Shown here: in pieces, positions 1 to 9,700 of the stretch
Position numbering within the stretch: the first letter of the stretch is position 1
Layout: each line of letters starts with the position of its first letter
Origin: Sphagnum magellanicum
Lineage: Eukaryota; Streptophyta; Sphagnopsida; Sphagnales; Sphagnaceae
Length of the DNA: 64,000 nt
Assembly: GCA_021904315.1 (NCBI GenBank)
Contig: CM038925.1
Coordinates: 13,022,501 to 13,086,500, forward strand
Direction: 5' to 3'
The notes under the pieces: generated by a model
Databases searched by the model: none
Seen by the model: the letters and a program-made list of their open reading frames with translations, nothing else
What the model was told of the DNA's origin: nothing
Program-made: the position numbers and the translations under genes

Positions 1-225
1 AAATATTAAACAGGCCAAAGGAAATGAATGCAGTCAGTACAAAAGTACTGCTTCTATTTTTTCCTCCAGTCTGCCCATTTGCCCCATCCATATTTTCTCA
101 AGTGACACCCATATTACAGATATGGTGAAAAATATGGATGGGGCAAATGGGCAGACTGGAGGAAAAAATAGCTGCAGTACTTTTGTTCTGACTGCATTCA
201 ATTCCTTTGGCCAGTTTAGTATTTT
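1..225. repeat. Near-perfect inverted repeat (hairpin / foldback MITE-like), possibly cut by window edge
   Basis: Bases 1-98 and about 127-224 are reverse complements with roughly six mismatches, separated by a loop of about 28 bases. The arms contain CAGTCTGCCCATTTGCCCC and its complement. ORFs on both strands here simply reflect the palindrome. The arm reaches base 1, so the element may continue outside the window. It could be a foldback MITE or a young small-RNA hairpin; no target duplication can be judged. Confidence 0.85.
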
Positions 226-1009
226 ACGTAGAGTACCCAAAGGACCATCTGGGGCATTAAGGGAACATTTTATAAGTTATCTCAAGTTGGACAACTTTCA
301 TGCCTTTCTTAAGGACTTTTCAGCCTTACCCTTCAGACAAAAGCAATAGCAAAGTTGCCCTTCATCCCTCGCAAAAAGTGGGTGATGTTTGGCAACCTTT
401 TCACAAGCAAAGGTAGTTTTGACTTTTGACCTTTCAAATTTTCAAGTATGTTTTGTCACTTTACAAAATGAATATAAATTAAATTTATCCATAAAAGTGC
501 CCTGAATAGGGGGTAAAATTATTCATTAGGGGTCTAACATGGGTTGAAATGTTAGCCTAAGTATTAAAATTTAAAATTAAGTTGTATTCGGTGTGCAATC
601 ATGATCAAACTTTTAAAATATTTCTGGATCAAACTCTTTTTTTAGCACCTGTGGACTAAACTCCTTTAAGCACTTTCATAAGTGCTTTAAAATGTTTGGT
701 CCTAATTGTGTTGCTCGAGGCAAATCTTGAAGCCAACAGAGGAGTGTTGCCAGAACACCTTCCACAATCATATTAAATGCTAATCTCAACAATCTAGTGT
801 TGAGTTTTGTTGTTTTGTCAAATATTTAAAAACCTTTAAGAACAACAACGAAAAGAGAGTGACCAAATCAACATGATACAAAATAGGGGCTGGACTGGGT
901 GTGACTTTAAAAAAAAAAAACCCTATTGTACTATAAAAATCCCCTACTCATAAGTTGCACTTATATGCAACTCCTTTGGCATGATTTACATTTTTGGTAT
1001 GCAAAGGAG
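226..1009. other. Intergenic, AT-rich, nothing recognised
   Basis: No ORF, RNA gene or mobile-element signature was recognised. There is a short poly-A run near 909-920. Confidence 0.6.
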
Positions 1010-1376
1010 GTCTAGCCGCCCTCAAGGTGTTATCAAATGTTGAGCTTGCCTTACAAACCAGGTATCAAGCTCTCATAGAAATCGTCTAATTGTTGAATCG
1101 CTGAAATGGTATAATTGCAAACATATTTTATAATGAAAATAAAGGTGTACTTTTACATGAAGTTCATGCTAGGTAGTAGGAATGTACATTGATTTCTAGC
1201 CACATTCAAGGCATTATCAAATGTTGAGCTTGCCTTACAAAGCAAGTGTCAAGCTGTCACAGAAACCTCTAATTGTTGAATTGCTGAAAGGGTATCATGC
1301 CAAACATACTTCATAATAAAAACAGAGGTGTACTTTTACACAAGGTCCATGCTAGGAAATTACATTAATTTTATTT
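1010..1376. repeat. Two-copy tandem repeat, about 185-bp unit
   Basis: Units at about 1010-1194 and 1195-1376 share blocks such as TATCAAATGTTGAGCTTGCC, GTGTACTTTTACA and CATGCTAGG in the same order. The copies have diverged by substitutions and small indels. No coding potential was seen. Confidence 0.75.
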
Positions 1377-2099
1377 ATTTATAAGCATAATTTCACTTCA
1401 AATTATCCAATTTCCTTTATACATAATAATTTATATTCTTAAATTAAGATTCTCTTCTGGACATCAGTCGACTTTACCCAAAGTACCCAAAGTTCATAGA
1501 TATCCCAACAAAAATGAACACCTTCAAAAAAGTTAGTAAGTAGGCCAAACAGATGGTCCTAAAATTTTCTAGTTTGTAAGTAGTTTAACAACATTAATAG
1601 TTGCCCTAAAATGGTGGGTCCTAAAGTAACCTAAAGCACACATTTTCTCTTACTTAGGCAAATAATTTAAGAATCTTATCCTAAATGCACCAAAGGATAA
1701 AAGTCCATACCCTTACAAAACATTTTTAAGACCTCTCAACGTTTTTCATATTTTCCCTCTCTTCTTAGCACAACCCAAGCAAAGAACTCTATTGCAACAC
1801 AAAAGAAAACAAAAGAACCCTAGAGACCATCGAGGGCTGCCTTGGCTCACCAGCCAACAATGGGGGAAACCTTATAATCTAATCATGTCATTATGTGGGT
1901 TGGGACTTGGGACCTCACTTTTGCAACCTTTTAGAAATTTTGTAGTGTAACTGGAGGGTATGTTATAGTGTGCAATTATTCCTTCACTCCATGAGCAGGC
2001 ATTCTGCTTTCATGGCGAGTGTTCTGTTTCCATGGCAGGCTTTACAAAAGACATTAAAGTCGAAGCCTACTCTTTGAAGGTTTATCAATTATTTTTGCA
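1377..2099. other. Intergenic, nothing recognised
   Basis: AT-rich sequence without a supportable ORF or repeat boundary. A simple C/T-rich patch lies near 1750. Confidence 0.5.
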
Positions 2100-2204
2100 T
2101 GAAAGCCCATGGGTGAGAGCGTTACTGAAATGGGACTTGTAATTAACTCTTGTCTCACGCACTCTTATTTTCGTAATGCCCTCACCCTTAGGCTTCACCC
2201 TACA
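2100..2204. repeat. Dispersed 'GGTAAAGCCC' family, copy 1
   Basis: Starts GAAAGCCCATGGGTGAGAG and ends with the inverted form CCTCACCCTTAGGCTTCACC, giving imperfect terminal inverted repeats about 105 bp apart. The same termini recur near 4050, 26800, 27690, 28741 and 48555. Confidence 0.55.
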
Positions 2205-3880
2205 CTTTCCATTTTCTTAATTTTGTTTTCGAACAATGTTATGTGTAGGTGCTAACAAAAGGATAAGCCAAGAACGTTGATAAATGGGTATGGTAATTCA
2301 TAAGCTAAACCCAATCCAACCCGGAGCCGTCTGGATTCACCTTGCTAAGAAAAGTTTGCTAATACTACAGCATGCATCGACAACACCTATCTTTTAGTAT
2401 TTTTAGGGTGAAGACAAACTAGAACCAATTCCCCAAGAGACCTTTATTGGGCCATGCTTTAAGTTTAGGCAAGGGCTTTGTTCCGTTAAACCTTCATGCT
2501 GGAAGGAGCTTGGATATTATGGGGGGGGGAGAATAGGTGATGTTCAAGCACACCTATCAAAAGTACTTAATAGTTTGGAAGTAGGATAGAACTTACAGCT
2601 TTTTAGATGGAAACACAAGAAGCCAAATGATTTGATTATTCATTTATTCCAAAGATATGAAGTATTTTAATTAATTTGTCAAGTATCTCATTATGTTTTT
2701 TTCTTGTTCAATTTTGATTTAGTTCCAATCTCTGGGGTGAGGTTACATAAGTTGTTCAATTAAATATAATTAAAACTAAATCAAATACAAATATCATGGC
2801 ATTGCCCTTATGTATTTTATACCTTTATTCTCCAATGCATTGGAGGCCAAGCTTTTAGAAAAGCAACTCACAGCCAGGGTTCCATTTTCAATTTTTTGAT
2901 AAAAAGAATGGGGGATTTTATTTTGTAAAAGAAAAATAATAAAAGTTTACACTAGAAAAAACCCAAAAAACTCAAATATTTCCCAATTTTTCAATCAGAA
3001 AACGACAAAACTTATTGAACAAAAGAACAGTGCTCGCAAACCCAGTTGTTTAGCGTCACCATTGTCAGAGGGGTTGGACTTGTCTTGAATGACCCACCTG
3101 ACACTACCTCCCATTTTTGCTAACAGATGGAAAATGAAGCAAATCCAAGCCATGGCCACAAGTCCCAACCATACCAGGTATGAACAAAAAACCCAAGTCC
3201 TTGTAGCTCCAGTATTCCAAGTTACACTTAGCACCATGTTTTAAAAAAACCCCTACAAACTTTGCTGGTGTCAGTGCAGAGACTTGTGAGATGCTGGGAA
3301 GGTTTGACTGTGTCTGTGGCAAGTTTAGGTAAAATGAATCTGGACAACACTTGTTTCTAAGAAAACAAAACTAGACTATTAGTAATAATGTGTGTGGACT
3401 TTCTCCTAAGAGATTGTCAGTTCAAAGCCCACGAGGAGTGGGGAAGTACATGTAGGACAGAAGTCCTCACACTTGGCAGGAGTTGTTGACCCTGGAGTTC
3501 ATGAATTGAGCGGTGTGCAGAACCATGCATTTACACCTCTATGGTCCTTCTAAAGGACTTTAGAGGCGTTGTCTAACCCTTTATCGGTGCTCCTGCTAAA
3601 CCTGCACCTACACTAGTACCCTCACTTTCTTGAGTAAGGCCTCTTAATGGGCATATTACGCTCAAGAAATGTTAGATTTGGAATCAGAGGCCCTCATTTT
3701 AGTGTAAGCATGAGAAATTTATACTATTTAGAGGCAATTGAAATAGAATATTGGGTTTTTAGTTTTTACCATGGTACCTATGTAGGTGCTGGTTCACTCA
3801 AGACTACCCCCTATGGCAAGCATCAAGGATCGACCAAACAAATGGAAATCACTTAAGGAAATTTCTTAATGTATTTGGAG
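2205..3880. other. Intergenic with low-complexity and relic sequence
   Basis: Holds a G-run near 2521 and small overlapping ORFs at 2995-3322 and 3647-3856 without recognisable domains. No gene can be supported. The stretch 3400-3870 resembles the 5' flank of later GGTAAAGCCC-family copies, but only weakly. Confidence 0.4.
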
Positions 3881-4170
3881 GGCAACTTATATCCATGAAT
3901 TTCCCTCCTAGAAATTCGGAGAGATATTATGCCTACTCCTGGAGGGTGGGAGGAAAATTATGCCTACTTATAGGTATAAGAACCCTGTCATTCATATGCC
4001 TATAATTTATGTAGGTTTGGTTCATGATAAAATTTGCCTTTTGCTTTATGATAGGTAAAGCCCATGGGTGGGGGACATTCCCAAAATACAAGGCTGCCTT
4101 CAGCAATTGCCTAGTCCTAGGCCCCTTATTTTGAGGATGCTCCCACCCTAGGGTTTTATCATATACAAAT
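3881..4170. repeat. Dispersed 'GGTAAAGCCC' family, copy 2 (long form)
   Basis: The core at about 4050-4165 runs from GGTAAAGCCCATGGGTGGGG to CCCACCCTAGGGTTTTATC and contains CTAGTCCTAGGCCCCTTATT. The upstream flank (CTTATATCCATGAATTTCCC near 3885, then TATGCCTACTCC) recurs before the copy near 27690 and, inverted, after the copy at 28741. The repeat unit is therefore longer than the core, perhaps 300-500 bp. Confidence 0.65.
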
Positions 4171-6785
4171 TGATTTTGAAAGTGAAAACCAAATGGAGGG
4201 CATAAATAAACACAATTTTATTGACTGGGTAAGAAGCACATAGGTGCAACTTCACCAGCTCAAGCTTTGTTATTTGCATTGTTGCCTTTTCACTATGATT
4301 GAAACTTGGGAAGGCCCTTACATGGATTCCTTACTATTTCACCTCTTGCACCAAAGTATTTGAACAAAGTTTTTGTTGGAGGTGATAAGGGCGAGCTGTT
4401 TCGGGCCCCTTTTTTTCTAGGCACATCCGAGATCAGTGCAAGAGTTTTTCCCCCCCAAGGTTTTTGCACGTGTCCCCCTTTTGAGTAATTGGTTGAAAGA
4501 GGCTTAGATTGCCTTTAAGAGAATATCTTAGAGACATTGTACGACCATTCTTTTAATAACATCCTTTTTGATTTACCTTTCAATTCATATTGAGTGTGTT
4601 TGAAGTTATGTGTGAGGTTGGGTTAGGCGCTTGGTTGTTAGCTCATCCAGTCATTCTTTTGTTTTGTTTGTCTTTAAATGTTTTCTCCATTGCATTGCGC
4701 ACTAGGTTGGATCTTTCCTATCTTTTAGTCTTTGGGGTGTCACATTGCATTTGTAGTGAACCGTTGGATCCTATGGCGATCCACCTTTTTTTGTTGCACG
4801 CATGGTGGAGAAATGATGGCCTCACATGATGTTGTGTGAAATGCCCTCATGGCCATTGCAAGAGATGCGAGATTTCATGTTTCACGATAGCAGACCCATG
4901 TCCTTCCGACTCATGCCTTACAGTCTTTGTGTCATTGAGTCGACATTGTATTATTAGTCAATGGTGTTCACATTAATGATATTGTCATTGTTGATCTCAC
5001 TCAAGTTGATTTGGTTTCACGAGCTACTATTTTTCACAGGGTTGCGGCAATAGTTGTGACTCAAGCGAAGGATGATTTTTATTGGGATTAATTTCCAATA
5101 GACATATTTTTCCCTCTAGTTGTGACGAGTTTTTGGATGTTTACACTAATAGGTGGATGAATTTCTTCATCAATTTGTCAACATGATGTGAGAAATGAAA
5201 GAGGTTGAAAGCGTTCTTCTTTTAATTTTGTGCACATTTTATAAGCAGAAGGTGTTAATGGCGATATAATGTGCGCAAACAATTTCTATTTTGAAATGTG
5301 CTATTATAGTAGATGAAAGTTCTTCTAGGCTAGGTGTCCTTTAAGGAAGTCTTCCCCTTTCCTTATTTGATATGCTTGTTGTGAGAGGAGGGGGTTTGGG
5401 AACATGATGTTCCTTTTGTGGTTCACTTTCTTAGGTGATTCTTTTGTCTTTTTGGACATGGGTCCTTCCATTTTGTTTTTTATATTCCCTTTTTTTGGAG
5501 TGCTTTGATTTATTTATGATTGGCAGGGTTTCATCAAATAATCCAAAAAAAGAACTTACACAAAAGCAAGATTTGCCAAGAGAAATCCATGCAAAATATT
5601 TAAGGCAAGGCTTCATGTTGATAGACCTTTACATTTATCATTGGTATCCATGGTAAATATTGACTTTATAATGGCAAATTTTATGAAACCTAGGGCAAAC
5701 TCCATCAAGATCGGGGTTGAGGTGTGAGATCTTCATATGATTTTCCTTGCATTTCACAATGACCTCAACAACACAAAGAAATATATAAGATGGTTACTGT
5801 AATTTGGAACCAATAATGGATCACAAGCTCACACCTACCCATTATGGCCCACATTTCTACATTATATAATACTCTCCATACAATACATTTTGTAATAGTT
5901 AACCATGGAGACTACATCCCAATGGTGTTTTCCTCAAAATTTTCAAAGTCGCGTTCTTGTAATTGTTTTACAGCTTAATGTGAAAGCTGATAACTCCTCA
6001 ACAACAAATTTATTTTGAGGACACAAGTATATGATTTTGTAACCCACATCAAGAGCTTTTGAATGGTGTATCAAGCTCTTGACTTAGGCATGATTTTGTT
6101 CCCCAAATCCTCTCCCATGGATCAAAAGCTATTTCAACATTCTTTGATCTGATGATTAGACTCTCATACCTTTTTATAGGAATCACCTTTGTTTTGACAA
6201 TTTGAACCCACTGTGTTATATTTCACATTGAAACATTTCAGATAGGATATGTTTACACAGTTCAAATTTCAATCCCAAAACTCAATTCCTAAAATGAAAA
6301 TGCAATTTGAAATCTTAATAATCACACACCTTTCATCTTGTGTGAGGAGAGTGTGTTTTACTTCCTTTGACTCATGCCCCCACCGTGAGCTTACTCTCAA
6401 GCCAAAGGTGCCCCAACCTTTGTTGTGAACACAAGTTTAAAAACCATTCCCAAAATGAAGAAGTAGGTATTCAATATCCAAGTGCTGTAGCCCCTAGCGT
6501 TAGGAGCCGAATCCTTATCCAATGTAAAAGTTGTGAGGCACCTTCCAAATTGGGACCCCACCCCAAAGTGAGGAATCTTGCATGTAAGGTGCAGCCTCAT
6601 AACAACCCCCCTATTCCAACACGCCCTATAATGGTAGGTAAGGTTCCATCAGCTAGAAGCTTAAAAAAGTTAGCCATATCTTTACACAATATGGAACAGT
6701 TTGGATGGGGCCCAGTACATAGCTCATTCCACCTTGGAATGTCCTAAACCTGTTAGGGTGATGAAGGATGTCTGAAACAAAAATT
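4171..6785. other. Intergenic, no supported gene
   Basis: Small ORFs at 4306-4488, 4590-4829, 5431-5656 and 6367-6844 overlap each other on opposite strands or lack any recognisable motif. Composition is that of the surrounding AT-rich repeats. No gene is called. Confidence 0.5.
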
Positions 6786-7308
6786 GAGGTGAGGTGGCAG
6801 ATTATGTTATTTTCTTGACCATATTGTATGGCATAGTCTTCCAATGATGATCATACACTTGCTCATAACACTGACCAAAATCTCTGTTGAACATGCAACC
6901 TGAGACCTTAAATATCATGAAACAGACTCAAGCTTGCACATTATGTTGGGTATGGTGTCAAGCTTGCCCATATAACAAGCTTGTATGGTGCCTCACCCAA
7001 CATAATAGGCAGGCTGGGATTGACAATTCCATAGTACATTAGAGTGTGGGGTAGCAGATTATGTCATTTTCTTGACCACATTATATGATGTAATGTTCCA
7101 GTGATGATATATACACTTGACTGTAATATATGATTTAAAAAAAATTGTTAAATCTGCCACCTCAGACCTTAAAATGTCATAGAATGGTCTTACCCTTTGT
7201 CCATTATGTTGGGTGCATCACCAAGCTCACCCATTATAAGAGGCTCAACTAGCGCCTTACCCAACATAATGGGCAGGGGCTTCAGCATTCCATATGTAGA
7301 CTGTATTC
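6786..7308. repeat. Two-copy tandem repeat, about 260-bp unit, upstream of the PYL gene
   Basis: Units at about 6786-7047 and 7048-7308 share GCAGATTATGT.ATTTTCTTG, a CCTgAGACCTTAAA block and paired CATTATGTTGGGT / ACCCAACATAAT palindromic motifs. Each unit therefore also contains an internal inverted repeat. It ends about 0.9 kb before the ABA receptor start codon, so it lies in or next to that promoter. Confidence 0.75.
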
Positions 7309-7419
7309 CATTCCATGACATGTAATTTTACTTTCATATTTATGTTGTAGCCAGATATGGCTAAATCTTCTTGTGGATGATCGCCACTTTGGGTGTATCA
7401 CAAAATTGACCCAAAAAAA

Positions 7420-8228
7420 CATTGCTGACGACCTCGCCCAAGTCTTGACGCCAGGACGTAATGACGCAGTACTCGGAGATTCTCGACTGAACTCCCTTGA
7501 GGCTGCCGCAAGAGGCTGCTACAAGTAGTAATGCCAGGGAGGAGTACAAAAGAAGAAGAAGCAGACGAAGACGAGGAGGAGGTGTTGCAGAGGATCGGTT
7601 AGGAAAACAGATTTGATGCAAGGAGAGAGTGTGTGTGATAGATAGAGAGAGATTTGTTATAGCGAGTTCGGAATTCGCACAGAGAGGGAGGGAGAGAGAG
7701 AGGGAAAAAAAAGCAGAAAAAATGTGACCTTAACGAGCGAGAGTCCTGGAGTAGTAAGCGGACATGGACCCGTAAAGAGACTTTTAAGAGAGCGGAGACG
7801 AAAGTGCAATTCCGATAGATGTGCGAAAAAGTTGAGACTAACGGACCAGACGGAAAAGAGGGAGAGACAGAGAGACAGAGAGTTTGTCAAGAGATTTGTG
7901 AGATTAATCAACGACAGGCAAAGAAGTTCTCTAAGAAGACAGCAGCAGCGAGAAAGAGAGAAAGAGAAGGTGCGATTTCGAAATCACAATTGGTGTCAGT
8001 AAGAGACGAACTAGAGAGGGCAAGAGCAAAGAGCGATATGTATACGAGCGTTTGTTTGTTCTAGGGGAATCGCAAGAAGAGAAGAAGCAAGCAAGCAAGC
8101 AAGCCATCCGGGGGTGGGGAAAGTGACGCCTGATCATTTGGATGATGGCGAGATTCAGAGCTTGCGAAATAGCAATTGGAAACTTGGATCGATTCTTGAG
8201 GAGGAGAACAGGATGATGAGAGAGAATC
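7420..8228 (+). promoter_or_regulatory. Putative promoter and purine-rich 5' leader of the PYL gene
   Basis: The composition changes sharply from AT-rich to CpG-containing and GA-rich at about 7430. TGACG-type motifs lie at 7446-7466. From 7540 to 8060 the + strand is nearly all GAGA/GAAGA purine repeats, typical of plant 5' leaders, followed by four GCAA repeats near 8087-8103. Several out-of-frame ATGs precede the receptor ATG, for example at 7819 and 8114, so upstream ORFs are possible. No TATA box or transcription start could be fixed. Confidence 0.45.
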
Positions 8229-8885
8229 ATGGGAGGCAGAGCGGTGAGTACAAGAACGATGAAGCGCGTGAAATACGTGCAGGATCTTCAAACATTGCTG
8301 GAAGGGAAACAAGATCTGATATGCAGGTACCACACGCACGAACTCGGGGCGCATCAGATCGGATCCATTTTGCTACAGCAGATCAATGCACCAAGGCACA
8401 CAGTCTGGTCGATTGTGAAGAGGTTTGATAGACCTCAGGCGTATAAGAGATTCCTCCATACTTGCAGGATAATCGGCGGTGACGGTGGCGCCGTGGGAAG
8501 TATCCGAGAAGTGCTGTTGGTGTCTGGTCTTCCTGCGACTTCCAGCATCGAGCGCCTAGAGTTCATTGACGAGCAGCAATACATCTGCAGCTTCAGAGTG
8601 CTCGGCGGCAGTCATCGCTTGCAGAACTACTGGTCAGTAACATCTTTGCATGAGTATGAAGAAGCTGTAAGCGGCAGGCCCGGGACTCTGGTCCTGGAGT
8701 CCTATGTTGTGGATGTCCCTGATGGAAACACTAGGGATGAGACTCACATGTTTACTGATACTGTTGTGAGGTGCAATCTAAAGTCCTTGGCTCAGGTTGC
8801 AGAGAAGCTTGCTCTGCAGGAGAGTACAAATCGTCTTTCGATCTCAGATGGGTCGGAGATGGATGATAGAGGGAAGAAGACATAG
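8229..8885 (+). CDS. PYL: PYR/PYL/RCAR-type abscisic acid receptor
   Basis: A 218-residue START/Bet v 1-fold ABA receptor in one uninterrupted exon. These cytosolic and nuclear proteins bind ABA and then inhibit clade A PP2C phosphatases, releasing SnRK2 kinases. The gate loop SGLPA is at 99-103 and the latch GGSHRL at 126-131. Counting from these, the ligand residues of Arabidopsis PYR1 are kept: Lys59 (K73), Phe61 (F75), Glu94 (E108), Tyr120 (Y134), Ser122 (S136), Glu141 (E157), Phe159 (F175) and Asn167 (N183). Val83 of PYR1 is Leu97 here. The conserved [12 protein letters not shown] and MFTDTVV blocks follow. The start is at 8229 because an in-frame TGA lies just upstream at 8214; Met11 is an alternative. 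The C-terminal 20 residues are a polar tail. The lack of introns fits several PYL subfamilies. The gene looks intact and functional. Confidence 0.95.
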   Translation: MGGRAVSTRTMKRVKYVQDLQTLLEGKQDLICRYHTHELGAHQIGSILLQQINAPRHTVWSIVKRFDRPQAYKRFLHTCRIIGGDGGAVGSIREVLLVSGLPATSSIERLEFIDEQQYICSFRVLGGSHRLQNYWSVTSLHEYEEAVSGRPGTLVLESYVVDVPDGNTRDETHMFTDTVVRCNLKSLAQVAEKLALQESTNRLSISDGSEMDDRGKKT

Positions 8886-9700
8886 CAGCCTTCACAGGTT
8901 CCCCCCCCCAAACCCACTTTGGTTGAGAATATGTCTGCTATGCCTTCCTTCTTAATGCATTTCTCAAATCAATCTTGAAGAGTGTTTGCTATTTCATAAT
9001 TGCAAAACCTTTGAGGATTGCACCTTTGGGAGTGGGATACCAGATGGGGGATTCATCTGGGGATAGAGGGTAGCGGGGGAGAGAAGCAAAGTTGGAAGCC
9101 AAATCTGATGGAGAATACAAAAAGCCGGTCACCCAGAGAGTCAGAGGGAGTCCAGGGGCACCTAGCAGAGATAAAATTGCTGCTTTTAGGGGTAGGGAAA
9201 TTGTGTCCATCTCTTCCTTTGTAAAGTGGCAGACCCGTGATGATCATCTTCAAGACTTCTGTGACATCTCTGAGGCCTGAGGCCTGTATGCAGACTACCA
9301 TTTGCCAGGTTATATATTAGTGTAGGATACCGAACCATGTTTTTTTTCAGAACAAAAGCTACTGCTATTTTGTGTTCTATCTGCTCTCTCCCTATTTTCA
9401 TGCTGCAATGATTTTGGGAGCTTGCAAAGTATTTCATTACTCTGCACTAGCAAGACATAATAGATTTTGTTGTAGGTCCTTACGATATGATGCGCACCAT
9501 CTAATATGCTTGGAGTAAAGACCTATCTTGAGCTGTCAAGGAGTGACTAGATGTGATCTCTGACTTGTTTGCCTGTAAGGCAGGTGTACAGAACTGGCAC
9601 CCATTATAGCCTGGTTTATATTTGGGAAAATACCAGAAAAGGGTGGAACTTGTCAAGGATTCTAGATCACAACAAATGTTTCTTTTTCGTTGGCAATGCC
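8886..9700 (+). other. Probable 3' UTR and downstream region of the PYL gene
   Basis: Downstream of the stop there is a C-run at 8901-8908. The sequence remains moderately CpG-containing to about 9250 before returning to AT-rich. Several short ORFs on both strands show no recognisable domain and are taken as chance. No polyadenylation site could be chosen with confidence. Confidence 0.35.

Noticed and set aside
7361..7621. Minus-strand 86-codon frame with a Leu-rich, signal-peptide-like start, divergent from the PYL gene
   Set aside because: The Leu run is the complement of the GAAGAA purine tract in the leader; no conserved domain, splice sites or second exon were seen.
8457..8459. His77 of the PYL protein as a loss of the ABA-carboxylate lysine
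   Set aside because: Counting from the SGLPA gate shows that PYR1 Lys59 corresponds to Lys73, which is conserved; His77 matches PYR1 Lys63.
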